In this document: positions 1-9,518 of the stretch, in pieces
Layout: each line of letters begins with the position of its first letter
How positions within the stretch are numbered: the stretch's first letter is position 1
Source: Photorhabdus akhurstii
GTDB taxonomy: Bacteria > Pseudomonadota > Gammaproteobacteria > Enterobacterales > Enterobacteriaceae
NCBI RefSeq assembly: GCF_018448925.1
Contig: NZ_RCWE01000001.1
Coordinates: 372,001-436,000 of the forward strand
Reading direction: 5' to 3'
Length of the DNA: 64,000 nt
Made by a program: the position numbers and the translations under genes
Notes under the pieces: model-generated
Seen by the model: only the letters and a program-made list of their open reading frames with translations
Told to the model about the DNA's origin: nothing
Database searches by the model: none

Positions 1-3000
1 CCGGAAAAATTTCACCCAACATCACATCAAACACGGGAGAAGAGTACTGCACTATGCGAGAAGAAGGTTCAAGCCTCAGCTCATCGCGGATTGCCAGAAT
101 GTTATGGCAGACACTGCGGTGGGAGACAGCAACACCTTTCGGTTTACCCGTCGATCCCGAAGTGTAAATAACGTAAGCGCAATCATCCGGCTGGCAGATA
201 GCCGCCATAGTCATATAAGGTGCATTGGCTATATCTAACTCATCGATATTAATTGGCGCCAGACCAAGACGCTGGCACAGAGGCGCGGTTTCATTTCGGC
301 ACAATATCGCTTTTATTTCCGCATTATCAATCACATACCGATTTGCTGGTTCGGCATTGTCAGGAGCCAGTGGCACAAACACCGCACCAATCCGGTTAAT
401 TGCCAGCATTGCCGTGACATTATGTGGATGATGTCCCATCAGAATGCCAACTCGATCACCACGGCCTGCACCTGCTTGTTGTAGTTGCTGCGCCACATAT
501 GCCGTTAATATATCAAGCTGCTGATAATTCAGACTCAATTCATCACTTTCCAGCGCCACATGTCTGCCATACCGGGATAGGCTCTGCTGAAACAACTGAA
601 ACATTCCCTGTGGCTTATCAACAACAAGTTCTGATTGGGCGCTACTGCCAGCATTAACCGTCAACAAATTAGTCAATGTTGTATCTGGTTTTTCAATGAC
701 TTGTGGCAACATAGCTAGCAAATGCTCACTCATCCGTCTCAGAGTGACGGCAGATAACACCCCCGGCATTGCCATAAAGTGAGCGTAAACCTGACCATTT
801 ACACGGTTAATAGCCAGTTCCAAATCAATTTTGGCGCGATAATCCCCCAACTCGACATCTGAAACTTTCATGTCTCCCAATGTTGCATTATTGGGTTGAT
901 CTAATTCACAGGAAAAAATAGTTTGGAAAACAGGATTCTTACCCGCCACACGAGGCAAATTAAGTGTTTGTACCAAATAATCGAACGGCAAATCACGATT
1001 TTCAAGAATGTCGAGACTAACCTGTCGCGTATGCATCAGTAGTTGCTGAAAAGTTTGCAACTCACGGCTATTGATACGTACCGGCAAAGTATTAGCAAAG
1101 TAGCCAATCAGCGCATCCCATGCAGGTATGGTGCGCAGCGACACCGGTGTGCCGACTATAAGATCCCGCTCACCACTTTGCTGACGCAACAGGAGTGCAA
1201 ACAGACTCAACCAGACCATAAACGGTGTACAGTTTTGCTCGCGAGCCAGTTTCTCTACACCTTCAACATACACATGGGGAATAACACAACTTATTGCCGC
1301 CGCTTCGTCGGTTGGTGCAACCATATCATTCAGTATCAGAGTCGCTGGCGCATCCGCCAATTGTTGACGCCAGAAATGAATCTGTTGCTGTACCGCCGGT
1401 TCAGTCAGTCGAGTGCGTTGCCAGGTAATGAAATGCCCATAGTTTGCTTCTAACACGGGCAGAGTGGGGGCTTTACTTGCCAGACGTGCCTGATAGCAGT
1501 GCCGTAACTCATCAAAAAGTATTGCCAGCGAACGACCATCGGAAATAATGTGATGCAGAGTAATACAAAGCACGTGCTCTTGCGGGGACAGCGTAAACAA
1601 TACCGCTCGGATGAGTGGCCCATTGGCGAGATCGAAACTTGCCATCACTTCTTCCCGCAATTTCGATGCCAGCGCAGACTCGCCGCCGGAGATATTTTGT
1701 TGGCGCAGAGGTAGCGTTAATTCAGACGCAACCTGATAACTGGGTTCAAAACTGGATGTTCCATCTGGCCCGCTTACTTTGCTGACTTGACTGGAGAATG
1801 TGGTACGCAATACATCATGACGTTGCACTACGTCATTCAATGCCTGCGTTAACGCACTAAAATGCAGATTACCATGCAGACGCAATGTAAAAGGCACGTT
1901 GTAACTGCAATCATCCGGCTGTTGCATCGCAATCAACCACAAACTGCGCTGACCGAATGAGAGTAAATCACTGACCTGCGAAACGTGCTGTACAGTAACA
2001 TGTTGTTCCGAGCTATCCTTTTCAACACAGTCCAGTAACGAGGCCAACCCGACGATAGTCGGATGATTGAAAATAGCGGAAAGCTTAAGCTGAACATCAA
2101 ATGTCTTATTGATCTGTATAATCAGATTGGCAGCAATTAATGAATTGCCACCACAATAGAAGAAATTATCTTCCGTACCGATGACCTGAACCCCTAACGC
2201 CGTTCTCCATAATGCCAGCAATTGTTCTTCGCGGGCGTTAGCTGGTTCTGTCATAGATTCCTGATTTTCTGGCAGCGAAAAATCTGGAACCTGCAAGCGC
2301 TTACGATCAACCTTCCCGTTGGGGGTGGTTGGTAATTTATCGAGAAACACGAAAGCACGCGGCATCATATGGCCGGGTAGCCGCAGGGACAAATAACCAC
2401 GTAACGTGTCAGTATCAGCGGATGACACAACATAGGCGACCAACACTTTATTATTTGTACTGTCATTACAGGCGACAACCGCACACTGGCGCACATCTGC
2501 GTGTTCTAATAATGCGCTCTCCACCTCGCCTAATTCGACGCGAAAACCGCGAATTTTAACCTGATGATCACTGCGACCCATGAAATCAATAGTGCCGTCA
2601 GCCAGGAAACAGCAAACATCTGAGGTGCGATAAAAACGCGTACCACTAGCATCTACCACAAAACGGCCCTGGCTATCGAATTTGCCGGTAATAAATTTCT
2701 CTGCCGTGAGTTGAGGATTATTGAGATATCCTTTTGCTACGGTGACACCAGCAATCAACAATTCACCACTAACGCCAATCGGCACTTGTTGCAGGTGTTT
2801 ATCAACAATGAACAGCTCACAGCTAGCCAGCGGCCTGCCTAATGGAATGACTCGCCCGGTTTCCAATGGATGTGTTTCTGGATCAAAAACAGTGCTATCA
2901 ATGGTGGCTTCCGTCACACCGTAAGAACCGAGAATACGCGCATCGGGGCGGCACAGCGCTTGCGCTGCATGCAGCTCATGACTAAACCAGACATCAGCTC

Positions 3001-5212
3001 CACACACCAATGTTGATAATCCATCCAGACGTTTCCCATTATCCTGACAGAACTGAATTAATTGACGCAGCACTACAGGAGGAAAATCACCGAAGGTCAC
3101 GCCTTCGCTCATCATCAAGCGGTGCATTTCAGGGGCATCTAGCAACCACTCACGCGGACACATCACCAAGCATCCACCGCAGCCCAGAGTACGACTGAAA
3201 TCCCCTATACTGAGATCGAAAATCGGTGCGGCAAGTTGTAGCGATACCGGCTCACCGGGTTGGGTGAAACGATAGTCGTGACGCCAGGCATGGTACGATG
3301 CATGCAGACTCCCGTGGCTCACCTCCACCCCTTTTGGATTACCGGTTGAACCAGAAGTGTAGATAACATAGGCGGAATCACTCTCCTGAACTGGCCAAAT
3401 TGGCTGTACATCCGGCGGCGCGGGTTGACGAAACAGCCCGTCAACTTCCAGCACGATGGCACGAAAATCAAGCAAACCAACAGCATCCTGTTCACTGGTG
3501 AGGATCAGTACCGGTTGTGCATCATTTATCTTATCGGCGAAGCGAGGATCAGAGGGGGATAACGGCACATAAACCGCACCGGCAGAGAGAATAGCGTAAA
3601 AAGAGATGACAATTTCTGGCCGGTAGCTCATAAATACTGCAACTCGGCTACCCGGTTCAACGCCGCACTGGCGCATCTTCGCGAGCAGGCATTGCGCGTA
3701 TTCGTCCAGTTGAGCATAGGTGAAACGTTGATCACGCCAAACAATAGCTGGTGCATCTGGATTATTACGCACCTGTGACTTAATGCGTTCAGCCACTGAA
3801 ATAAATTCCAATACAGGTAGAGGTTCTGCCGGCCGGGAGAAGCGAGCCAATGTCTCCAGCTCTTCTGGCGGCAACATGCTACATCTGGCGACAGAACGCT
3901 CAGGTTCACTTAACAAGGAATCTAACAATTTCTCATAGTGATTCACCATGCGAGTAATGGTGAGGTTATCAAACAAATCGGTGTCAAATTCAACCAGACA
4001 AAGTAGTGAATTTGGGGATTCTTCTATCGATAACGTTAAATCATATTTAGCAGTGCCAGAATGGATAAATTGTACTTCTGTTGCTAACCCATCTAGTTGT
4101 AATGCTTGTCCCGGACTCTTCAAATAATCAAACATAATCTGAAAAACAGGGGCATGACTTAGAGAACGCAGGGGCTGTACCACATCGACAATCTCATCAA
4201 ATGGCAAATCAGCATTTTCATAGGCATCAAGCAATATATCGCGCGCTTGAACCAATAGATCACTGAAATTTATCCCTTCGTTAAAGCGAAAACGCAACGG
4301 TAATAAATTGATAAAAAAACCAAGACGGACATGTTCATCAATATTGTGACGATTCGCAAATGGACTACCAATAACGATGTCTTCATCGTGTGAATAACGA
4401 TTCAGTAATACTGCAAAAGCGGAAATCGCCACCATATAAGGTGTCAATCCATAACGTTGGCAGATTTTAGAAATACGTCCAACGAGAGATAAAGGAAGTG
4501 ACTTCTGATATACCGCACCGCGTCCTCGTTGTTCTAATAGCCGTGGCCGATCTGTAGGTAATTTATGTAGTTCAGGCAATTCCGCGAGTTGTTTTCCCCA
4601 ATAGCTGCGTAAGCGTTGCCGACGAGCGCTATTCATATGAATATCTGTTACAGAGTCATTGACATGCGGGTAGGTAATTGTCGCTAACTTAGGCTGTTGG
4701 CCTGCTTTATACCGGTTATAGGCATGGCTAAAATCATTAAGAAAAACGTGAGTAGACCAATCATCAAATACAATATGGTGAAGAGTAAATATCAACTGAT
4801 GATCGTTTTCTTGCCGACGAAGCAATAAACAACGAAAAGGCAAATCACTGCTGAGATTAAAACAATATTTGGCTTCGCTATCACAGATTGACTGTATTTT
4901 GGTTTCGCGCTCTTCCAGGGAATAATCGCTGAGATCACTGATACGTAATTCGGGCCACTGCGGATTCAATGCTATCTGCAATTCACCATTGAGAACATGA
5001 AATTGTGAACGCAATACCGGATGACGCTCAATCATAAAAATAATAGTTTGTTCAAGCGCTTCCCTATCTAACGTACCACGTAAACGTAGCGAAAATGGCA
5101 CGTTATATAATGCTGAGTCCATATTTCCTTGGCTGATAAGCCATAGCCTGCGTTGAGCGGGTGTTGGTAATAAGAATGGAACATTTGATAAGGTGTTTGA
5201 ATAATTACTCAC
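1..5212 (-). CDS. Nonribosomal peptide synthetase, C-A-T-C-A(partial), runs off the left edge
   Basis: An open frame of about 1737 codons is read from a GTG at 5212 (AGGA 9 nt upstream) to the window edge. Order of domains seen: condensation 1 (HHIVFDDWS near 4770), adenylation 1 (IYTSGSTGNPKG near 3350; GRSDHQVKIRGFRVELGE near 2560), carrier 1 (DNFFYCGGNSL near 2150, the Ser being the phosphopantetheine site), condensation 2 (HHIISDGRS near 1540) and the start of adenylation 2 (IYTSGSTGKPKG near 170). There is no loading A domain before C1, so the protein either starts with an acyl-accepting C domain or receives a substrate from another protein. Mapping A1 onto the GrsA pocket by eye gives roughly D-L-G-D-V-G-S-I-D, closest in my memory to basic-residue (Arg-like) codes; this is weak. 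The product is unknown. The dioxygenase gene 93 bp upstream is on the same strand and probably cotranscribed. Confidence 0.93.
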   Translation of the reverse strand, partial: MSNYSNTLSNVPFLLPTPAQRRLWLISQGNMDSALYNVPFSLRLRGTLDREALEQTIIFMIERHPVLRSQFHVLNGELQIALNPQWPELRISDLSDYSLEERETKIQSICDSEAKYCFNLSSDLPFRCLLLRRQENDHQLIFTLHHIVFDDWSTHVFLNDFSHAYNRYKAGQQPKLATITYPHVNDSVTDIHMNSARRQRLRSYWGKQLAELPELHKLPTDRPRLLEQRGRGAVYQKSLPLSLVGRISKICQRYGLTPYMVAISAFAVLLNRYSHDEDIVIGSPFANRHNIDEHVRLGFFINLLPLRFRFNEGINFSDLLVQARDILLDAYENADLPFDEIVDVVQPLRSLSHAPVFQIMFDYLKSPGQALQLDGLATEVQFIHSGTAKYDLTLSIEESPNSLLCLVEFDTDLFDNLTITRMVNHYEKLLDSLLSEPERSVARCSMLPPEELETLARFSRPAEPLPVLEFISVAERIKSQVRNNPDAPAIVWRDQRFTYAQLDEYAQCLLAKMRQCGVEPGSRVAVFMSYRPEIVISFYAILSAGAVYVPLSPSDPRFADKINDAQPVLILTSEQDAVGLLDFRAIVLEVDGLFRQPAPPDVQPIWPVQESDSAYVIYTSGSTGNPKGVEVSHGSLHASYHAWRHDYRFTQPGEPVSLQLAAPIFDLSIGDFSRTLGCGGCLVMCPREWLLDAPEMHRLMMSEGVTFGDFPPVVLRQLIQFCQDNGKRLDGLSTLVCGADVWFSHELHAAQALCRPDARILGSYGVTEATIDSTVFDPETHPLETGRVIPLGRPLASCELFIVDKHLQQVPIGVSGELLIAGVTVAKGYLNNPQLTAEKFITGKFDSQGRFVVDASGTRFYRTSDVCCFLADGTIDFMGRSDHQVKIRGFRVELGEVESALLEHADVRQCAVVACNDSTNNKVLVAYVVSSADTDTLRGYLSLRLPGHMMPRAFVFLDKLPTTPNGKVDRKRLQVPDFSLPENQESMTEPANAREEQLLALWRTALGVQVIGTEDNFFYCGGNSLIAANLIIQINKTFDVQLKLSAIFNHPTIVGLASLLDCVEKDSSEQHVTVQHVSQVSDLLSFGQRSLWLIAMQQPDDCSYNVPFTLRLHGNLHFSALTQALNDVVQRHDVLRTTFSSQVSKVSGPDGTSSFEPSYQVASELTLPLRQQNISGGESALASKLREEVMASFDLANGPLIRAVLFTLSPQEHVLCITLHHIISDGRSLAILFDELRHCYQARLASKAPTLPVLEANYGHFITWQRTRLTEPAVQQQIHFWRQQLADAPATLILNDMVAPTDEAAAISCVIPHVYVEGVEKLAREQNCTPFMVWLSLFALLLRQQSGERDLIVGTPVSLRTIPAWDALIGYFANTLPVRINSRELQTFQQLLMHTRQVSLDILENRDLPFDYLVQTLNLPRVAGKNPVFQTIFSCELDQPNNATLGDMKVSDVELGDYRAKIDLELAINRVNGQVYAHFMAMPGVLSAVTLRRMSEHLLAMLPQVIEKPDTTLTNLLTVNAGSSAQSELVVDKPQGMFQLFQQSLSRYGRHVALESDELSLNYQQLDILTAYVAQQLQQAGAGRGDRVGILMGHHPHNVTAMLAINRIGAVFVPLAPDNAEPANRYVIDNAEIKAILCRNETAPLCQRLGLAPINIDELDIANAPYMTMAAICQPDDCAYVIYTSGSTGKPKGVAVSHRSVCHNILAIRDELRLEPSSRIVQYSSPVFDVMLGEIFP

Positions 5213-5305
5213 AAAATTTTTCCTAAGATAAAAAGATTCTTGCAGCTTAGTGATTGCCGTAAAAACTATCACCCTTGATTGCCAGCCACTTTCATAGCAA
5301 AAGCG

Positions 5306-6124
5306 CTACTGGGGACACCTGTCACTCTGTTCGAGTGGGCTGAAATCAATCAGAATGATAGTACGGACTCCAACACTGGCGTTTTCATCGCAAATTACGG
5401 GATTGATGTAATGACAAATCGCCGCATCATCGATGATGTAGCTATCAAGGGGATCATTAAGGAGAAAGCGAGTTATTTCGTGAGCAGGTACTGCTTCAAG
5501 CTGGCAATTAGCATAATAAGGGGGCGCGATATGTGTTGCACCGCCTTCGACATTGCAACGTTCAATCAAATGTACAGCGGTGAACGGTTGACCGTCACGG
5601 TGGAAACAGTTAGGTGTAATTTTTGCCGGTTTACCCGGTAGTGCTTGCATTCGGATCAGATGTACACCACACAGCAAACGAGAATAATGTTCTGCCATGC
5701 CGGTTAAACTCAGATCGTGCCAAATGAGTTTATTAAGTAGTCCTTTATTAAGTATCTCGTCAGACATGCGCAGGAATTTGCGTACCACACCACCAAATTC
5801 AGGCTGATATTCACTTCCCTGATGATAATCAATCTCTATGCTGCCATCCGGCTGCTGATAACCTGTTTTCCAATCAATAGTTTCTGTTTCCCAGCTCCAT
5901 ATTCCTTCACAATAACTGCGGTGACGACCGCCTTCACCAAATCGATCTAACGGCAGTGATTTCGATAATTCACAGAGAGAGATAAGATCGATTTTTTCAC
6001 TGTCAGAAAGGTCAAGATCGGCAGCATTGAAAGTAGCAAAACCTTGTTGGTGCAAGCTATTGCGGATATGTGCGGCGGTAAGATGGTAACTATCTGGTGC
6101 ATTAGTAAATATATTCCAGCCCAT
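5306..6124 (-). CDS. 2-oxoglutarate/Fe(II) dioxygenase, amino-acid hydroxylase-like
   Basis: The 272-residue protein resembles the 2OG-Fe dioxygenase family that includes the Bacillus L-isoleucine dioxygenase. The iron-binding triad is visible: H175-x-D177 in CFHRDGQPFTAVHLIER and H238 in AAICHYINP. R254 in VGVRTIILIDF is placed to bind the 2-oxoglutarate carboxylate. The stretch NVEGGATHI after the HxD motif is typical of this family. The ATG at 6124 is the first start in the frame. It lies immediately upstream of the NRPS on the same strand, so the likely job is hydroxylation of a free or carrier-bound amino acid for the NRPS product. Which amino acid is oxidised cannot be read from the sequence. 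Confidence 0.82.
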   Translation of the reverse strand: MGWNIFTNAPDSYHLTAAHIRNSLHQQGFATFNAADLDLSDSEKIDLISLCELSKSLPLDRFGEGGRHRSYCEGIWSWETETIDWKTGYQQPDGSIEIDYHQGSEYQPEFGGVVRKFLRMSDEILNKGLLNKLIWHDLSLTGMAEHYSRLLCGVHLIRMQALPGKPAKITPNCFHRDGQPFTAVHLIERCNVEGGATHIAPPYYANCQLEAVPAHEITRFLLNDPLDSYIIDDAAICHYINPVICDENASVGVRTIILIDFSPLEQSDRCPQ

Positions 6125-6418
6125 TGTAATATCTCTTTATTAGGGTGAACTAAAATGACATCGTATTGAATTAATTACGATATCTTAGGAAGAACCAGTT
6201 ACATCAAAAAATTATTTAGTTATATTTTATGATTTGAAAAAACACCTATAAATAAGAATATCGAAGTTCCGCATAGTTAAGTGAAACAACATTGCCATGC
6301 TTTTTTTCGATCTACAAAATCAATTAATCAATTTCTGACAAATCAGATAGTGAAGAATATTGCTAGATAAATGAGAGAGATAATTTTAAATAAATAGGCC
6401 ATTAGACAAACCTACTAA

Positions 6419-6635
6419 TTATAATAACTGTTTTTTGAGTGAATTAATGACCTCAATAGTATTGTCTTTCTTGCCGGGTGAAACAATAGCATCCTCCGAC
6501 AATACTTTGACATTCATCTTTCCTTTATCATCCCTAGCTAGCAGCGCATAAGGATTAGTAAAGTCAATTTTTTTATCTAAATTCTTAATTGATCATTTCA
6601 TGACTCGCAAATTCTAACCCATTATTAAACATCAT
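6419..6635 (-). pseudogene. Decayed small gene of unknown function (one frameshift)
   Basis: On the minus strand, two ATGs near 6635 open a frame reading MMFNNGLEFASHEMIN before a stop. Shifting frame there continues into KNLDKKIDFTNPYALL and onward to EVINSLKKQLL and a TAA at 6419, about 70 residues in all. The codon use and uninterrupted C-terminal frame look coding. No family recognised. An alternative is chance open frame in AT-rich DNA, so confidence is low. Confidence 0.35.
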
Positions 6636-6862
6636 TATTTTAACCCTTTTTTCGTGGGTAAAACGCCTTCACTGTAGCTTCCGCCAATCACATAAACAGC
6701 CCAACAATAAAAATATTTTCACTAAAATTTAATTAGAAAATAGATCGCAAAGTATACAATGTCAACTTGGGTTTTTATTTTTTATTTGGCAAATAAATTT
6801 TACATATAAAGAGGTGTTAGAATATTAAATTTAATTGATTTTAAATCTAGTATATCATCAAC

Positions 6863-7136
6863 TCAAGAAATTAATGGACTATCCAGTGCTAGTTTAGTTG
6901 GTAGTAATAAAATTCTGTCATTTATATTGTTTGAATATAAATAGATTGCCAGTTTTTCAAATATCAATCTCTTCTTGCTATCTTCGGAAGGAAACGTGGA
7001 TTTAATTTTTAATACTAATTTTTTATTGGTACGATCTTTTCCTAATTATTCTTATAGGAACAATACGATATTCATTAAACTCTACCTTCCATTTATCTGC
7101 TTTACGGATCTTAGTCTTAATGCTGGTATTCAACAT
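6863..7136 (-). pseudogene. Decayed small gene of unknown function (one frameshift)
   Basis: The minus strand starts MLNTSIKTKIRKADKWKVEF at 7136, loses frame after about 30 codons, and resumes as GKDRTNKKLVLKIKSTFPS through LLLPTKLALDSPLIS to a TGA at 6863. The joined product would be about 90 residues, lysine-rich, with no recognised domain. It lies in the same degraded block as the remnant at 6419-6635 and the transposase remnant downstream. Confidence 0.4.
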
Positions 7137-7405
7137 AGATTAAAATAGAGTTTCAAACCATATAAATAATTGGGGAATGATAATAAAATTTGGGTAATGG
7201 GTTGAGCGTTGTGTGTTTAATGACAACTAATATGTTTTAAAAGTATTTATAATATAATTGTTAATTTTTCAATAAGTTAATTAATGGGAAATATGTTTCT
7301 ATGTTATTTGCTTTTATTTTTTTAGATTAAATATAATGCTAAAATATATAATCAAGGTGAAGAATGTAATATATTATTGATGTGTCTTTTGATTGTGGTG
7401 AACTT

Positions 7406-7647
7406 TTGGCGGTTAAGTTGACCTAAGGAAATAAGGATTTGTCACAAGCCTTGTGCGATGAGCTGAGAGTAGAAGGAATAACATTAATCACTCATGTCCG
7501 TAGTAATATGAAGGCAAAAGCGTTATCTCTCTGGGTTTTTTATTGGAAATTGTCGCCGGACTAATTGCTTATACATTCCAACCTAAAAAACTGAGCTCGA
7601 ATTTATGGGATTGTGATATCGCTATTTTTAAACGAAACCGAGATTAA
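7406..7647 (+). pseudogene. IS982-type transposase remnant
   Basis: The frame reads GNKDLSQALCDELRVEGITL then ITHVRSNMKAKALSLW, matching the conserved C-terminal half of IS982-family transposases. It carries a TAA directly before GNKD. It then jumps by deletion and frameshift to FLLEIVAGLIAYTFQPKK, the family's usual C-terminus, ending at 7647. The segment normally found between these blocks (RAIIETINDQLKN-like) is missing. No intact terminal inverted repeats seen. Confidence 0.7.
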
Positions 7648-7654
7648 TTAAACT

Positions 7655-7682
7655 AAAGTGCTGGATAAAAAACCAGCACTTT
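7655..7682. terminator. 10-bp perfect hairpin, probable terminator
   Basis: AAAGTGCTGG and CCAGCACTTT pair perfectly around an 8-nt A-rich loop. The U-tract is weak on either strand. It lies between the transposase remnant and the end of the convergent antitoxin gene. Confidence 0.5.
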
Positions 7683-7719
7683 GTCAATAATCTGAAGCCC
7701 GCTCTGCGGACTTTCTTAT

Positions 7720-8019
7720 TTAAAGGTGGAAAGCTATGCGCTTACCTGTTGGAAGAGTCACCTCAAGGCTTAATTCACCGCCCAATGCTTTCACATAGCG
7801 CTTAAGTGTTGATAGCCTTGGATCATTGTCAGTTTGTTCCATCCGAGCAACGGAAGGCTGTTTGACTCCCATAACGGCGGCTAATTCTGTTTGTGAAATT
7901 TTTAGCTCATCACGCAGTTGGTTAAGGGCGATCTGGATACTGGCTTCTTCAACCTGTTCCGCGACTCGTGCCTGCATTTCAGGACTTTCTTTAGCCAACA
8001 GTTCTCTGTAAGTAGCCAT
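7720..8019 (-). CDS. HigA-like XRE-family antitoxin/regulator
   Basis: This is a 99-residue protein with a helix-turn-helix of the XRE/HTH_3 type at about residues 38-65 (ISQTELAAVMGVKQPSVARM). The C-terminal tail (ALGGELSLEVTLPTGKRIAF) is typical of HigA-type antitoxins of HigB/RelE modules. GGGAG precedes the ATG. In this family the antitoxin usually follows the toxin gene; here only 92 bp separate it from the porin gene, and only a possible 15-codon toxin tail remains. It is therefore an orphan antitoxin or a stand-alone regulator. It would bind its own operator and act in the cytoplasm. Confidence 0.75.
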   Translation of the reverse strand: MATYRELLAKESPEMQARVAEQVEEASIQIALNQLRDELKISQTELAAVMGVKQPSVARMEQTDNDPRLSTLKRYVKALGGELSLEVTLPTGKRIAFHL

Positions 8020-8021
8020 GA

Positions 8022-8069
8022 TTATTTCTCCCGTTTCGCAAGATGTTTACGGTACTCGGAAAGATAAAA
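8022..8069 (-). pseudogene. Possible C-terminal scrap of the HigB-like toxin
   Basis: Immediately upstream of the antitoxin ATG, 15 open codons (FYLSEYRKHLAKREK) end in TAA 2 nt before that ATG, as expected for a toxin-antitoxin pair. A TAG precedes them in frame and nothing else of a toxin is left before the porin gene. Too short to be certain. Confidence 0.25.
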
Positions 8070-8111
8070 CTAACAACTTGGCTCTTGATGATCATTATAA
8101 TAATCATTAAG

Positions 8112-9518
8112 TCAGAAGAAATATTTAAATCTGGCGCGTGCGCCGTAGCGTCGGTCATTATTACTGTTGGCAATTTTGTTGTTATCATTCGCCTCCAGCA
8201 TGGAGACATAGGCGCCAAGATAGAGATTAAAGTTCTTCATATTCATAATACTAGGAATCTGATATGACATATGGATGGTATTTATATCGTATTTACCCGG
8301 TTCGCTGAATGGATGATTAATACGCGCGGTCATATTGTCGGTATTGAACGTTTCGATATTGTTGTGGGCATAGATATAACCCAGTTCGAAACGATGCCAC
8401 ATCACATTAATTCCGGTCGTGAAATTGTGTTCATCTGAGGCATCCAGATAGGCGGTATTCAGGTTAGCGACAATGCCATCATCAGGATTAGTTTCCAGAC
8501 CGTTCCAACTGAGTGTCAGGCCGTAACCATTGCGTCTGGATTGATCGACCCATTGCCCTTGGTTATTCTGGTAGCCATAGGCGTTATTGACGATATTACT
8601 TTCCATTGCTACGGCTGCACTAAATTGATCTTTTTTCCAGGCTGCTACCGGGCGCAAATAGGCGACATTTTTTTTATTTTCCAATGTATTGCCGTGGTAG
8701 GTGCTATCTCGGAATAGCGAAGTGCCATCTTCAAGTAAAGTATTGAGTTCGAAATACCAATTGCCGACATATTTGCTCAACATCAAGTTGCCGCCGCTGT
8801 TACTGCGGCCACGTCCTTCTTTCATCATGTAGATATAGCCGAAACCATCGGCATACAAATCGTTGGCGGTATTACCAGAATACTGAATAAAAGTGTCTTG
8901 GTTGAGTGGGAACATATCGTAAGCTTCGAAACGCCCGATTTTTACCTGCCAGTTTTTCTCATTGCCGAAGAAGAAAGCGGCGTCGTCGAGATTCATTTTG
9001 CCGGTCATGTCTGCCAACGGTTGCACTCGAAAGCCGGCAAAATTGTTGTTTTGATCGCGGCGGTAACCGTCCAGCCCGACCAAAATGCGGCCATTAACAT
9101 TCCAACGTTCTTTGTCGCCAGGTTTCCAGTCTTTATTACCGTTGGTTTTAAGTGAGGTAAGCTGACCGGTTCGGCTGGCGCCGTCGAGGTTGAATTCCAC
9201 ATCGCCGTACAATTTTAGATCGCCAAAATCATTCATTTTCAAGTTGCTGGTTGATAAAGCTTTGTTTTCCAGCGAAGTGGTACTTTGTGCTACTTGAGTA
9301 GCCTGTTGTTTGGTCTCGATAGCGTGCTGTTCCAGTCGCTGTGCGCGTTGCTCCGCGATTGTAGCTCGTGCTTCCGCTTGGGCGGCTCGTTGTTCTGCTT
9401 GTTGTAGTCGCTGCTCGAGTGCATCAAGACGTGCTTCGATGCTGTTAGCAGGTGAAGCAAGGGCAGAAGTTGCAAACATCAATCCTGGTGTGACAATCAA
9501 ATAGCGAAGATTTTTCAT
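8112..9518 (-). CDS. Outer-membrane carbohydrate porin, RafY/BglH-like
   Basis: The 468-residue precursor begins with a signal peptide cleaved after about residue 22 (MFATSALA). Residues 27-80 are an Ala/Gln/Glu-rich coiled coil (LDALEQRLQQAEQRAAQAEA), as in ScrY/RafY-type porins with an N-terminal periplasmic extension. The remainder is rich in alternating aromatic beta strands, contains FEAYDMFPLNQDTFIQYSGN, and ends in the terminal Phe used for outer-membrane assembly. Expected role: diffusion of oligosaccharides or glycosides across the outer membrane. No sugar permease or hydrolase gene is adjacent, so the substrate is unknown. The family name is from memory; LamB/ScrY is the alternative. 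Confidence 0.78.
   Translation of the reverse strand: MKNLRYLIVTPGLMFATSALASPANSIEARLDALEQRLQQAEQRAAQAEARATIAEQRAQRLEQHAIETKQQATQVAQSTTSLENKALSTSNLKMNDFGDLKLYGDVEFNLDGASRTGQLTSLKTNGNKDWKPGDKERWNVNGRILVGLDGYRRDQNNNFAGFRVQPLADMTGKMNLDDAAFFFGNEKNWQVKIGRFEAYDMFPLNQDTFIQYSGNTANDLYADGFGYIYMMKEGRGRSNSGGNLMLSKYVGNWYFELNTLLEDGTSLFRDSTYHGNTLENKKNVAYLRPVAAWKKDQFSAAVAMESNIVNNAYGYQNNQGQWVDQSRRNGYGLTLSWNGLETNPDDGIVANLNTAYLDASDEHNFTTGINVMWHRFELGYIYAHNNIETFNTDNMTARINHPFSEPGKYDINTIHMSYQIPSIMNMKNFNLYLGAYVSMLEANDNNKIANSNNDRRYGARARFKYFF

Noticed and set aside
5279-5641. 120-codon plus-strand frame
   Set aside because: It is antisense to the dioxygenase, whose catalytic motifs are clear.
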